Positions 18,017-26,499 of a stretch of 38,138 nt of DNA are shown here, in pieces. The number at the start of each line of letters is the position of its first letter. The first letter of the stretch is position 1. The DNA is from an uncultured Prevotella sp. (GTDB taxonomy: Bacteria; Bacteroidota; Bacteroidia; Bacteroidales; Bacteroidaceae): positions 1 to 38,138 of the forward strand of contig CAKMOD010000089.1 in assembly GCA_927910885.1 (NCBI GenBank), written 5' to 3'. Below the pieces are notes generated by a model. It ran no database searches. It saw nothing but the letters and a program-made list of their open reading frames with translations, and was not told the DNA's origin. A program made the position numbers and the translations under genes.

Positions 18017-18061
18017 CAGGATAGGTTTGTATAAAATACAAGTACGAAAACATTTCATACA

Positions 18062-18278
18062 GTGAACAAAAACAATTTCTTTTATCGTGCATTTGACCTC
18101 TATTATGATGGTTTCCGGCACATGACATTAGGTAAAAACGCTCTGGACAGTGATAATAGTTAAGTTGGCTATTATGTTCCTTGTGTTAAAGATATTCTTC
18201 TTTCCAAACTTTTTGAAAGAGAATGCGGAAAAAGGAAAAGAAGGTGATTTCATTGAGCAACAGCTGATGAAAAGATAA
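18062..18278 (+). pseudogene. DUF4492 small protein upstream of cydA, frameshifted
   Basis: Starting at GTG 18062 the frame reads NFFYRAFDLYYDGFRHMTLGK and then breaks in a run of five A at 18134-18138. Removing one A restores TLWTVIIVKLAIMF, LVLKIFFFPNF and KENAEKGKEGDFIEQQLMKR to a stop at 18276-18278, giving a 71-residue protein with one membrane helix. This is the DUF4492 family, which sits directly before cydAB in many Bacteroidota and is a candidate small subunit or assembly factor of the cytochrome bd oxidase. Function is inferred from position only. The single-base insertion may be a sequencing error. Confidence 0.8.
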
Positions 18279-18357
18279 TTTCTTTCAACTATTTTCACTA
18301 CTTTGTTACCAATAGCAAATATTCAATTCTTAACATTTTAATAAATAACAACAAACA

Positions 18358-19893
18358 ATGGAAAACCTACTTTTAGCCATTGATCCAGGAACTGTTGACT
18401 GGTCACGTGCACAGTTTGCACTGACAGCCATCTATCACTGGCTTTTCGTTCCCTTGACACTGGGCTTAGCTGTCGTAATGGGAATCATGGAGACTTGTTA
18501 TTATCGCACCCGAAAGGAGTTCTGGCGTACTGCAACTCGTTTTTGGCAGCGATTGTTTGGTATTAACTTTGCCATGGGTGTTGCCACAGGTATCATCCTT
18601 GAGTTCGAGTTTGGAACTAACTGGAGCAACTATTCTTGGTTCGTTGGTGACATCTTTGGTGCACCACTTGCCATCGAAGGAATCTTGGCTTTCTTTATGG
18701 AGTCAACATTCGTTGCTGTGATGTTCTTCGGTTGGAACAAAGTTTCAGCGGGCTTCCACCTCGCTTCTACATGGCTCACTGGTTTGGGAGCAACGCTCTC
18801 AGCATGGTGGATTCTTGTTGCTAATGCGTGGATGCAGTATCCTATCGGTTGTACCTTCAACCCAGATACGATGCGTAATGAGATGACCTCATTCCTCGAC
18901 GTTGCGCTGAGTCCATTTGCAATTGACAAGTTCACACACACCATTACTTCTTCTTGGATATTGGGTGCAGCATTCACCGTTGGTGTAAGTTGCTGGTATC
19001 TGCTTCGCAAGCGTCACATTGAACTTGCAAAGGAAAGTATCAAAGTGGGTGCTGCTGTTGGTCTTGTAGCTTCTCTTTTAGCAGGCTCTACAGGTCACAA
19101 CTCTGCATACATGGTAGCACAGGCACAGCCTATGAAGCTTGCTGCAATGGAAGCTCTCTATGAGGGTGGTACTGACCAGAGCCTGACTGCAGTTGCTTGG
19201 GTGAACCCATTTGAGCAGCCTGATTACATGAATCAGTCTGAACCTCCTATGCGAATAGCTGTTCCAAACATGCTTTCTATTCTCGCTACAAAGGATGCTC
19301 ATGGTTATGTTCCAGGTGTAAAGGAAATTATTAATGGTTATCAGAAGCCAGATGGCACTGTAGAACCTTCGTTGAAGGAGAAGCAGGAGCGTGGTCGCAA
19401 TGCCATCCAAGCACTTAAAGACTATCGTGCAGGAAAGAACAAAGAGTCTAATCTCAAAGTTCTTGAAAAAGATATGAAGTACTTCGGCTATGGATATATT
19501 AAAGATGCAGAACAGATTGTACCATTCATCCCTGTTAACTTCTGGTCATTCCGAATCATGGTTGGCCTTGGCTGTTTCTTCATTCTTATCTTTGCAGTGA
19601 TGTTGTTCGTTGTTTACAAGAGAGATATTACTCGTCCACGCTGGTTGCAGAGAGTAGGTATTGCACTCATCCCATTAGCTTTTATTGCAAGTGAGTGTGG
19701 ATGGCTTGTTGCCGAATTTGGCCGTCAGCCATGGACAATCCAGGATATGCTTCCAACATGGGCAGCAGTGAGCGACCTCTCAAGTGGTGGTATCGCATTC
19801 ACCTTCTTCCTCTTCCTTGTTCTCTTTACTGCAATGTTGACAGCTGAAGTTAGTATTATGTGTAAGCAAATTAAGAAAGGACCAGAACTATGA
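18358..19893 (+). CDS. cydA: Cytochrome bd ubiquinol oxidase subunit I
   Basis: A 511-residue, multi-helix subunit that holds the haems and the quinol site of the high-affinity oxygen reductase. His27 in TAIYHWLFVPLTLGL is the equivalent of the E. coli haem b595 ligand His19. The GRQPW motif (EFGRQPWTIQDMLPT) near the C-terminus is the family's GRxPW. The region of about residues 250-380 forms the Q-loop. In an anaerobe this enzyme scavenges oxygen and supports nanaerobic respiration. It follows the DUF4492 gene by 79 nt and overlaps cydB by 4 nt. Confidence 0.95.
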   Translation: MENLLLAIDPGTVDWSRAQFALTAIYHWLFVPLTLGLAVVMGIMETCYYRTRKEFWRTATRFWQRLFGINFAMGVATGIILEFEFGTNWSNYSWFVGDIFGAPLAIEGILAFFMESTFVAVMFFGWNKVSAGFHLASTWLTGLGATLSAWWILVANAWMQYPIGCTFNPDTMRNEMTSFLDVALSPFAIDKFTHTITSSWILGAAFTVGVSCWYLLRKRHIELAKESIKVGAAVGLVASLLAGSTGHNSAYMVAQAQPMKLAAMEALYEGGTDQSLTAVAWVNPFEQPDYMNQSEPPMRIAVPNMLSILATKDAHGYVPGVKEIINGYQKPDGTVEPSLKEKQERGRNAIQALKDYRAGKNKESNLKVLEKDMKYFGYGYIKDAEQIVPFIPVNFWSFRIMVGLGCFFILIFAVMLFVVYKRDITRPRWLQRVGIALIPLAFIASECGWLVAEFGRQPWTIQDMLPTWAAVSDLSSGGIAFTFFLFLVLFTAMLTAEVSIMCKQIKKGPEL

Positions 19894-21032
19894 CATACGA
19901 TTTTCTGCAACACTACTGGTGGTTCATCATCTCACTTTTAGGTGCGCTACTTGTCTTCCTGCTGTTCGTGCAGGGTGCAAACTCAATGATTTTCCAATTG
20001 GGTAAGACAGAAGAAGAGCGCCGTATGCTCATTAATTCAACAGGTCGTAAGTGGGAGTTTACCTTTACAACACTCGTAACATTCGGTGGAGCATTCTTTG
20101 CTTCTTTCCCATTGTTCTATAGTACCAGTTTTGGTGGTGCTTATTGGGTGTGGGTATTGATTCTCTTCACATTTATCATTCAGGCTATTAGCTATGAATT
20201 CCAGAATAAGGCAGGTAACCTCTTTGGTGTTCGTACCTTCCAGACTGGATTGATTGTTAATGGTATTCTTGGTCCATTGCTCTTAGGTGGAGCTGTTGCA
20301 ACCTTCTTTACAGGTTCTAACTTCATCGTAGAGAAAGGTAACATTACTGACTTCATGCAGCCTGTTATCTCTCATTGGGCAAATGGTTCACGTGGACTTG
20401 ACGTACTGCTCAATCCTTGGGTAGTTATCTTTGGTATTTCTGTAGTATTCCTTGCACGTATCCTCGGCACACTCTATATTAATAATAATGTGAACGATGA
20501 CATTATCCGTGGACGTGTTCGCAAGCAGTTGCTCGTTAACACAGTTCTTTTCTTACTGTTCTTCTTGCCTTTCCTTATTGTAACATTGGTAGGCGAGGGC
20601 TACGCAGTAAATGAAGCTGGCGTTATCGTTATGGAACCAATGAAGTATCTGAACAACTTATTAGCAATGTGGCCATTAGCTATCATTCTGCTTGTAGGTG
20701 TTGTTCTCTTGCTTTTCGGAATTGTCAAGACCATTCTTAAGGCAGCGTATATTCGTGGTATCTGGCCTGCTGGTATTGGTGTTGTATTGGTTGTTTTGGT
20801 TCTCTTCCTCATTGCAGGATGGAACAATACAGCTTACTATCCATCAACAGCCGACCTACAGAGCTCATTGACACTTCAGAACAGCTCTTCAAGTGAGTTC
20901 ACATTAAAGGCTATGTTCTATGTTAGCTTCCTTGTTCCATTCGTTTTGGCATACATTGTTTATGCTTGGCGTGCAATCGACAAGAAGGCTATTGATCGTA
21001 AGGAAATTGCTGAGGACGACCACGCTTACTAA
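19890..21032 (+). CDS. cydB: Cytochrome bd ubiquinol oxidase subunit II
   Basis: A 380-residue membrane subunit with the family start (LQHYWWFIISLLGALLVFLLFVQGAN), SMIFQLGKTEEERRMLINSTGRKWEFTFTTLVTFGGAFFASFPLFYSTSFGGAYWVW, and a C-terminal helix followed by the basic tail KKAIDRKEIAEDDHAY. The ATG overlaps the cydA stop as ATGA, showing translational coupling. It is followed by a strong terminator that ends the operon. Confidence 0.94.
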   Translation: MTYDFLQHYWWFIISLLGALLVFLLFVQGANSMIFQLGKTEEERRMLINSTGRKWEFTFTTLVTFGGAFFASFPLFYSTSFGGAYWVWVLILFTFIIQAISYEFQNKAGNLFGVRTFQTGLIVNGILGPLLLGGAVATFFTGSNFIVEKGNITDFMQPVISHWANGSRGLDVLLNPWVVIFGISVVFLARILGTLYINNNVNDDIIRGRVRKQLLVNTVLFLLFFLPFLIVTLVGEGYAVNEAGVIVMEPMKYLNNLLAMWPLAIILLVGVVLLLFGIVKTILKAAYIRGIWPAGIGVVLVVLVLFLIAGWNNTAYYPSTADLQSSLTLQNSSSSEFTLKAMFYVSFLVPFVLAYIVYAWRAIDKKAIDRKEIAEDDHAY

Positions 21033-21070
21033 GTTTTAGTCTTCTTTTTCTATACAGATAAAAGCCTATG

Positions 21071-21116
21071 GGGGTGAGAGAAGTTTCTATTTATGAGTTT
21101 CTCTCACCCCTTCTTC
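21071..21116 (+). terminator. Rho-independent terminator after cydB
   Basis: Perfect 12-bp stem GGGGTGAGAGAA (21071-21082) with TTCTCTCACCCC (21099-21110), followed by TTCTTCTT. Confidence 0.8.
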
Positions 21117-21277
21117 TTATAGAAAGAAGTACTAAACTTCATTTCAACTCAGCTTGTTCATTAGATAACAACCCTCACTTTTTACAAAAACCAGATAACT
21201 TGCGCGATTGAAATATATTTACAAATATTTCTATAAAAAGTACTTTTAAAGTCAAAAAACGACCACTAAAAATCACA

Positions 21278-21455
21278 CTTGCAACTATCAGTCAATCAGC
21301 AGATTACAAAGTTCGAATGCAAAAGGTGCTTAATTAGCTTCTAACTAACGCCCTTTAAGGCTTCAATTAAGCCTTAGTTAGAGGTCAATTAAGCCTTAAT
21401 TGAATCCTTATTGGGCGTCTTTTATTTTGCGTGTTTAGAATTATCTTTACAAAAT
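21278..21455. repeat. 178-nt modular intergenic element, copy 2
   Basis: Head CTTGCAACTATC (21278-21289), 31 nt, AAAAGGTGC (21321-21329), then four 22-nt modules starting at 21330, 21352, 21374 and 21396, and a 38-nt tail ending TTTACAAAAT. Here the module endings are mainly AATTAAGCC (two) and CTAACGC, with TTGGGCG last, so the module mix differs from the other copies while the phase is kept. It fills most of the 21117-21553 gap; no gene is visible there. Confidence 0.78.
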
Positions 21456-21531
21456 AGCAACTTTGCGTCGTATCAATCAAAATGGAATTAAAAAAATAAA
21501 GTTCAAATTCCGATTTATAGAATATGTTTTA

Positions 21532-21539
21532 TATCTTTG
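21532..21539 (+). promoter_or_regulatory. -7 box of the small lipoprotein gene
   Basis: TATCTTTG matches TAnnTTTG. Transcription would start near 21546, which argues for the ATG at 21554 as the real start and implies a leader of only about 8 nt. Confidence 0.6.
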
Positions 21540-21553
21540 CAGAAAATAGTTGT

Positions 21554-22009
21554 ATGAATTTGAAGATAAAGATATTAGTTTTATTGATTACTCTATTTCT
21601 CTTTGGTGGTTGTTCTTCAGAAGTAAACTATAGTAGTCAAATAATAAACTACGATTTTAATCAATTAGATGGTGTCTTAATCTATAATAGAGATATTGAC
21701 GTGACCATTTTTGAGCTATTTAGGGTAAAGGGGAGTGGTCTTGTGTTTGTAGATAACCAGTTGAGAATAACTAAAAAGCCAAAGAACTATCCCTTACAGG
21801 ATAACGAGATAATTAAGTTTCTTAAGGCTTATAAGAAATTAAACCTATCGTATTGTTGCATAGATAATGGGAAGATAATAAGAGTGATTTCTAATGGTAT
21901 TGACTATATAAAAATAAATAAAGACTATAATGACAAAAGATACCTTTTCGACTCGCATAAGCAAGAATATGAATATATAGGCAATGATTGGTATGTAAAG
22001 AAGATGTAA
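21554..22009 (+). CDS. Small putative lipoprotein, unknown function
   Basis: A 151-residue protein starting at ATG 21554. An in-frame ATG at 21524 is rejected because it lies upstream of and overlaps the -7 box. The N-terminus MNLKIKILVLLITLFLFGGC is a lipoprotein signal with a lipobox LFGGC, so the mature protein would be anchored by Cys20. The rest has no domain I recognise; it is rich in Asp, Asn, Lys and Tyr, and ends YEYIGNDWYVKKM. Low GC and odd composition fit an accessory gene. It precedes a small membrane protein by 20 nt. Confidence 0.6.
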   Translation: MNLKIKILVLLITLFLFGGCSSEVNYSSQIINYDFNQLDGVLIYNRDIDVTIFELFRVKGSGLVFVDNQLRITKKPKNYPLQDNEIIKFLKAYKKLNLSYCCIDNGKIIRVISNGIDYIKINKDYNDKRYLFDSHKQEYEYIGNDWYVKKM

Positions 22010-22029
22010 ATACCATAGACAAAAGAAAA

Positions 22030-22275
22030 ATGAAACAGAGATTATTATTTTATACGGTATGGATTGCCATTTTCCTATGCATATCGATTTTGATTCTTTT
22101 CATAACTGCCATAACACAAGGCTATTTTCCATATCTAAATTTGCTGATATACGTACCAATGATTATACTTTCATCTGCCTCCTTTGCAGTCATCTTTGAA
22201 GACAAATGGTGGGTAAGTCTAATTGAAGGTATGGTCACAAGTCTGCCAGCTCTTTACCTATTCTCTTTTATTTAA
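22030..22275 (+). CDS. Small membrane protein, unknown function
   Basis: An 81-residue protein from ATG 22030 (MKQRLLFYTVWIAIF). It has three hydrophobic segments: VWIAIFLCISILILFITAI, YLNLLIYVPMIILSSASFAVIF and a C-terminal SLPALYLFSFI. It follows the lipoprotein by 20 nt and is probably co-transcribed. No family recognised. Its stop is 37 nt from the convergent topB stop. Confidence 0.5.
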   Translation: MKQRLLFYTVWIAIFLCISILILFITAITQGYFPYLNLLIYVPMIILSSASFAVIFEDKWWVSLIEGMVTSLPALYLFSFI

Positions 22276-22312
22276 ATACCTTTAATTGTAGAAAAGTGAA
22301 AGAACATTCTTT

Positions 22313-24181
22313 CTACTTCTCTTTATTACCCTCTACTTCACCAATTTTTCGTGAAGAATTATCAGCTAACACGTCGTTGACTATGTTAGTAAGCTGCTCT
22401 TTCAATTCGTTAATAAATTGAGAAGCATCATACTTTTTAGCTTCAATATCACGAAGTTTCTTTTCCCAGATACCCGTCAATTCGGCTGACGTAAGAAGTT
22501 TCTCGTGAATAGTATCAATCAGTGCAATACCTGTCTCAGTTGCTTCTATATTCTTTCTTTTACGACGAATATAATGGCGTTTGAAGAGCGTCTCAATAAT
22601 ACCTGCACGTGATGAAGGGCGTCCGATACCATTCTCCTTCATAGCAGCACGCAGGGTTTCGTCCTCAACAAACTTACCAGCTGTTTCCATTGCACGAAGC
22701 AAAGAGGCCTCAGTGTAATGTTTTGGAGGGGTTGTTTGCTTTTCGGTAAGAGTAGGGGTGTGCGGTCCTGATTCCCCTTTCTTAAAGGTAGGAAGTAGAG
22801 GAGAGGTTGTAGCAGTTCCTTCTTGACTGTCATCTGATGGAGTAGAGGAGGAGCCTGCAGGGGTATCAGTGCAAACTCTCCAACCCAAATCCAATATTTC
22901 TTTACCAGAAACCTTAAACTCTATCTCGTCAACATTACCTAATACTGTTGTCGTAGAGAACTTGCAATCGGGATAGAAAGCAGCGATAAAACGACGCGCA
23001 ATGAGGTCGTACACCTTTTGCTCAGCATCTGTCAGTCCTTGTGGTAGTACACCTGTCGGAATAATAGCATGGTGATCTGTCACCTTTGAGGAATCAAAGA
23101 CGCGTTTTGTCTTAGGCAATGGCTTGCCACCCAACGTCTTCACGATATCAGCATAAGGCTTTTTACCCGCAAAGGTAGTCTGAAAGAGTCCGTTCATTAT
23201 CTGCGGACACTTCGGATAGATATCATCAGAGAGGAACTGTGTGTCAACACGTGGATAAGTTGTAAGTTTACGTTCGTAGAGAGTTTGAATCGTATTGAGT
23301 GTCATCTCAGCAGAGAATCCAAACTTACGATTACAATCTACCTGCAGAGAGGTGAGATCATAAAGTTGTTTAGGCTGTTCTGCCCCTTTCTTTTTTACTA
23401 CACTTGTAATTGTAAAAGGCTTTCCTTCTATCGTTGAGAAGGCTTTTTCGCCTTCTTCTTTAGAGGTGAATTTACCCTTTGTTGCCGTAAACTGCGTATC
23501 ACGATAAACTGTAGCTAATACCCAATAAGGCTCTGGCTTAAAGTTATCTATCTCTTTTTGTCGCTGTACGATGAGTGCCAAGGTTGGTGTCTGTACTCGA
23601 CCAATTGACAGAACCTGACCTCTACCATAACTATTGTTTCCATACTTTAATGTATAAAGGCGTGTGGCATTCATTCCTAACAGCCAATCACCAATTGCAC
23701 GAGACAATCCTGCGAGGTAAAGTGGTTGATATTGCTCTTGTTCCTTTAAGTTGGCAAATCCCTCACGAATAGCTTCATCCGTCATCGAAGATATCCAAAG
23801 ACGCTTCACAGGACATTTCACACCAGCCTTTTGCATTACCCACCGCTGAATTAATTCACCTTCCTGACCAGCGTCACCACAGTTGATAATCATCTCAGCC
23901 GACTGGTAAAGCTGCTCAATAACTGCAAACTGCTTCTTGATACCTTCGTCCTCAATGAGTTTTATACCAAAGCGTGGAGGTATCATTGGCAATGCAGCGA
24001 GACTCCAATATTTCCAGTTCGTAAAATAATCATTAGGTTCCTTCAACTCACAAAGGTGGCCGAAGGTCCATGTTACTTGGTAATTATTGCCCTCCATATA
24101 GCCGTTACAAGCCTTGTTGGCACCAAGGATTCGAGCTATATCTTTAGCAACACTGGGTTTCTCTGCAATGCAAACTATCAT
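22313..24181 (-). CDS. topB: DNA topoisomerase III (type IA)
   Basis: A 622-residue type IA topoisomerase that relaxes and decatenates DNA by single-strand passage. The Toprim domain starts MIVCIAEKPSVAKDIARILG and carries NCGDAGQEGELIQRW (residues 100-114). The catalytic tyrosine is Tyr309 in LTTYPRVDTQFLSDD. IGRVQTPTLALIVQRQ and NGIGRPSSRAGIIETLFKRHYI are typical. There are no C-terminal zinc fingers, as in the shorter TopB proteins. Many Bacteroidota carry several topB copies, some on mobile elements; no mobile genes flank this one. Confidence 0.92.
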   Translation of the reverse strand: MIVCIAEKPSVAKDIARILGANKACNGYMEGNNYQVTWTFGHLCELKEPNDYFTNWKYWSLAALPMIPPRFGIKLIEDEGIKKQFAVIEQLYQSAEMIINCGDAGQEGELIQRWVMQKAGVKCPVKRLWISSMTDEAIREGFANLKEQEQYQPLYLAGLSRAIGDWLLGMNATRLYTLKYGNNSYGRGQVLSIGRVQTPTLALIVQRQKEIDNFKPEPYWVLATVYRDTQFTATKGKFTSKEEGEKAFSTIEGKPFTITSVVKKKGAEQPKQLYDLTSLQVDCNRKFGFSAEMTLNTIQTLYERKLTTYPRVDTQFLSDDIYPKCPQIMNGLFQTTFAGKKPYADIVKTLGGKPLPKTKRVFDSSKVTDHHAIIPTGVLPQGLTDAEQKVYDLIARRFIAAFYPDCKFSTTTVLGNVDEIEFKVSGKEILDLGWRVCTDTPAGSSSTPSDDSQEGTATTSPLLPTFKKGESGPHTPTLTEKQTTPPKHYTEASLLRAMETAGKFVEDETLRAAMKENGIGRPSSRAGIIETLFKRHYIRRKRKNIEATETGIALIDTIHEKLLTSAELTGIWEKKLRDIEAKKYDASQFINELKEQLTNIVNDVLADNSSRKIGEVEGNKEK

Positions 24182-24209
24182 ACAATTTCTTCTTAGTTTT
24201 AAGCCATTT

Positions 24210-24225
24210 TACCTTTGCAAAGGTA
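24210..24225. promoter_or_regulatory. 16-bp palindrome containing two divergent -7 boxes
   Basis: TACCTTTGCAAAGGTA is a perfect palindrome that spells TAnnTTTG on both strands. The minus-strand box is placed 37 nt before the topB ATG, so it probably serves topB. The plus-strand box could drive a transcript towards lutA. Confidence 0.6.
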
Positions 24226-24310
24226 AGAAAAATATTCTTTGTTAAGGATTAAACTTATTTTATTCCCTGTCTTTTTTGTGATTTTCCTATGCACTCTAAG
24301 TAATTTTATC

Positions 24311-24318
24311 TAAATTTG
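24311..24318 (+). promoter_or_regulatory. -7 box of the lutABC operon
   Basis: TAAATTTG matches TAnnTTTG, 33 nt before the lutA ATG. No exact -33 box is seen at the usual distance. Confidence 0.55.
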
Positions 24319-24350
24319 TAGCATAGAAACGAACAAGAAAAGATAAGATT

Positions 24351-25082
24351 ATGAGAGTTGGTCTCTTTATTCCATGTTACGTCGATGCACTTTTTCCACA
24401 AGTAGGCGTAGCAACTTATAAGCTTTTGACAAAGCTAAAAATAGATGTTGTCTATCCCGAACATCAGACTTGTTGTGGTCAACCAATGGCAAATGGTGGC
24501 TTTCAGCGTATGTCAAATCACCTTGCTGGACGTTTTGAGGATAAGTTTAAAGACTTCGATTATATCGTAACACCGAGTGTATCTTGTGCTGCTTTTGTGC
24601 GGGTTAATTACCCACAAATACTCGATCATGAGTGTCAGACACCTAAGAAAACAATGGAGTTGGTAGAATTCTTACATGATGTTCTGAAGGTAAAGGAACT
24701 TCCTGGAAGTTTTCCTCATGTCGTGTCTGTTCATAACTCTTGTCATGGTGTACGTGAATTAACGCTTAGTACACCTTCTGAATTCCAAGAGAAACCTGTA
24801 AATAAGATAGTTGAATTATTGAAACTCAAGGAAGGTATCACGGTTAAAGAACCTGATCGCAAGGATGAGTGTTGTGGTTTTGGTGGTATGTTTGCTGTTG
24901 AAGAACCTTATATCAGCACTGCCATGGGTAATGATAAAGTGAAACGTCATATGGATACTGGAGCAGAGTTTATCACTGGTTCGGATAGTTCATGCTTAAT
25001 GCACATGCAGGGTGTAGCAGGAAAGAACCACTATCCTATCAAGTTCATGCATGTAGCTGAGATCTTAGCTGCAGGTTTATGA
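24351..25082 (+). CDS. lutA: L-lactate oxidation protein LutA ((Fe-S)-binding)
   Basis: A 243-residue protein of the LutA/YkgE family with two cysteine-rich CCG domains: CYVDALFPQVG...HQTCCGQPMANGG in the first half and NSCHGVRE...DECCGFGGMFAVEEPYIS in the second. These ligate an Fe-S cluster. With LutB and LutC it forms the cytoplasmic complex that oxidises L-lactate to pyruvate. First gene of a three-gene operon; no lactate permease or LutR regulator lies next to it. Confidence 0.92.
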   Translation: MRVGLFIPCYVDALFPQVGVATYKLLTKLKIDVVYPEHQTCCGQPMANGGFQRMSNHLAGRFEDKFKDFDYIVTPSVSCAAFVRVNYPQILDHECQTPKKTMELVEFLHDVLKVKELPGSFPHVVSVHNSCHGVRELTLSTPSEFQEKPVNKIVELLKLKEGITVKEPDRKDECCGFGGMFAVEEPYISTAMGNDKVKRHMDTGAEFITGSDSSCLMHMQGVAGKNHYPIKFMHVAEILAAGL

Positions 25083-25116
25083 TATTTATATAAAGGTTAT
25101 AAAAGACAAAAGAGTT

Positions 25117-26499
25117 ATGTCAACATATCATTCTAAAAAAGCAAAAGAGTTTCTGAAAAACCCTAAGAAGGTTGAACGACATGACCGTACATTTTGGTCA
25201 TTACGTCAGAAAAGAGATGCTGCAGCGGCAGAGCTACCAGAATGGGAGGATTTACGTGAACATGCAAGTCGAATAAAAGAGCATACAGCAACCCATTTAG
25301 CAGACTATTTAGAGCAATTCTCTAATAGTTTGGAACGTAATGGTGTTATTGTTCATTTTGCAAAAGATGCACAAGAGTTTAATGAAATGGTTTATGGGAT
25401 ACTTGAATCTCATAAAGTAAAGAAACTCGTTAAATCTAAATCAATGCTGACCGAGGAATGCGAAATGAATCCTTATCTGATAAAGAGAGGAATCAATGTC
25501 GTTGAATCCGACCTTGGTGAGCGTATCCTTCAACTCATGCACTTGAAGCCTGCGCATATAGTTATGCCTGCTATTCACTTGACTCGTGATGAGATAGGAG
25601 AGATGTTTGAAGAGAAAGGAATCTCTAAAGAGAAAGGAAATCATGACCCTGCTTATCTTACACGTTGCGCACGTGAAGATTTGCGTGGTGATTTTATGGA
25701 TGCAGATGCAGGATTGACGGGTTGTAACTTTGGTATTGCTGCCACAGGAGATTGCGTTGTCTGCACTAATGAAGGTAATGCTGACATGTCAACTTCAGTA
25801 CCTAAATTACATATTGTTGCCATGGGTATTGAGAAAGTTATTCCTGATTATGATTCGTTGGCAGTGTTCCAACGCTTATTAGCACGCAGTGGAACAGGGC
25901 AACCATCAACAGCCTTTACCTCTCAATTTCGTAAGGCACGACCAGGAGGTGAGATGCATGTAATATTAGTAGACAATGGTCGTAGTGACATGATTGCTAA
26001 TAAAGAACATTGGATGACACTGAAGTGTATTCGATGTGGTGCATGTATGAATACTTGCCCAGTCTATCGTCGTTCAGGAGGTTATTCATATAGTTACTTT
26101 ATTCCAGGTCCTATTGGAGTTAATCTTGGTATGCTAAAGAATCCAAAACAGCACAGTGGTAATGTTTCTGCATGCTCATTATGTTTGAGTTGTGATTGTG
26201 TTTGCCCTGCAAAGGTAACTCCTGGTAGTCAGATTTATCGATGGCGTCAAAGCCTTGAGAGATATGGTACAGAGAATAAAGAAAAGAAAGTGATGGCAGA
26301 AGGAATGAAAGTTGTTTACGAAAACTATCATATTTATGATGCTTTACTTCGTAATTCATCAGTAGCCAATCACATACCAGAATCGCTAATGGATATAAAG
26401 CTTAATCCATGGAGCATTGGTCATACAATGCCAAAGTTTGCGAAAAAGCCTTTCCATGTCATATTTAAGAACGCAATGGAGGAATTGAAGCATGAATAA
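25117..26499 (+). CDS. lutB: L-lactate oxidation iron-sulfur protein LutB
   Basis: A 460-residue LutB/YkgF protein. The N-terminal LUD domain (about residues 60-290) includes GCNFGIAATGDCVVCTNEGNADM. Two 4Fe-4S binding motifs follow: CIRCGACMNTCPVYRR and CSLCLSCDCVCP. The C-terminal part (WSIGHTMPKFAKKPFHVIFKNAM) is the DUF3390 segment. It lies 34 nt after lutA and overlaps lutC by 8 nt. Confidence 0.93.
   Translation: MSTYHSKKAKEFLKNPKKVERHDRTFWSLRQKRDAAAAELPEWEDLREHASRIKEHTATHLADYLEQFSNSLERNGVIVHFAKDAQEFNEMVYGILESHKVKKLVKSKSMLTEECEMNPYLIKRGINVVESDLGERILQLMHLKPAHIVMPAIHLTRDEIGEMFEEKGISKEKGNHDPAYLTRCAREDLRGDFMDADAGLTGCNFGIAATGDCVVCTNEGNADMSTSVPKLHIVAMGIEKVIPDYDSLAVFQRLLARSGTGQPSTAFTSQFRKARPGGEMHVILVDNGRSDMIANKEHWMTLKCIRCGACMNTCPVYRRSGGYSYSYFIPGPIGVNLGMLKNPKQHSGNVSACSLCLSCDCVCPAKVTPGSQIYRWRQSLERYGTENKEKKVMAEGMKVVYENYHIYDALLRNSSVANHIPESLMDIKLNPWSIGHTMPKFAKKPFHVIFKNAMEELKHE

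Noticed and set aside
21524..21553. Upstream ATG (21524) for the small lipoprotein
   Set aside because: It lies before the -7 box, and starting there would bury the lipoprotein signal behind ten extra residues.
21988..22029. TTG start at 21988 for the small membrane protein
   Set aside because: It would overlap the lipoprotein gene and add a charged segment before the first helix; ATG 22030 is better placed.
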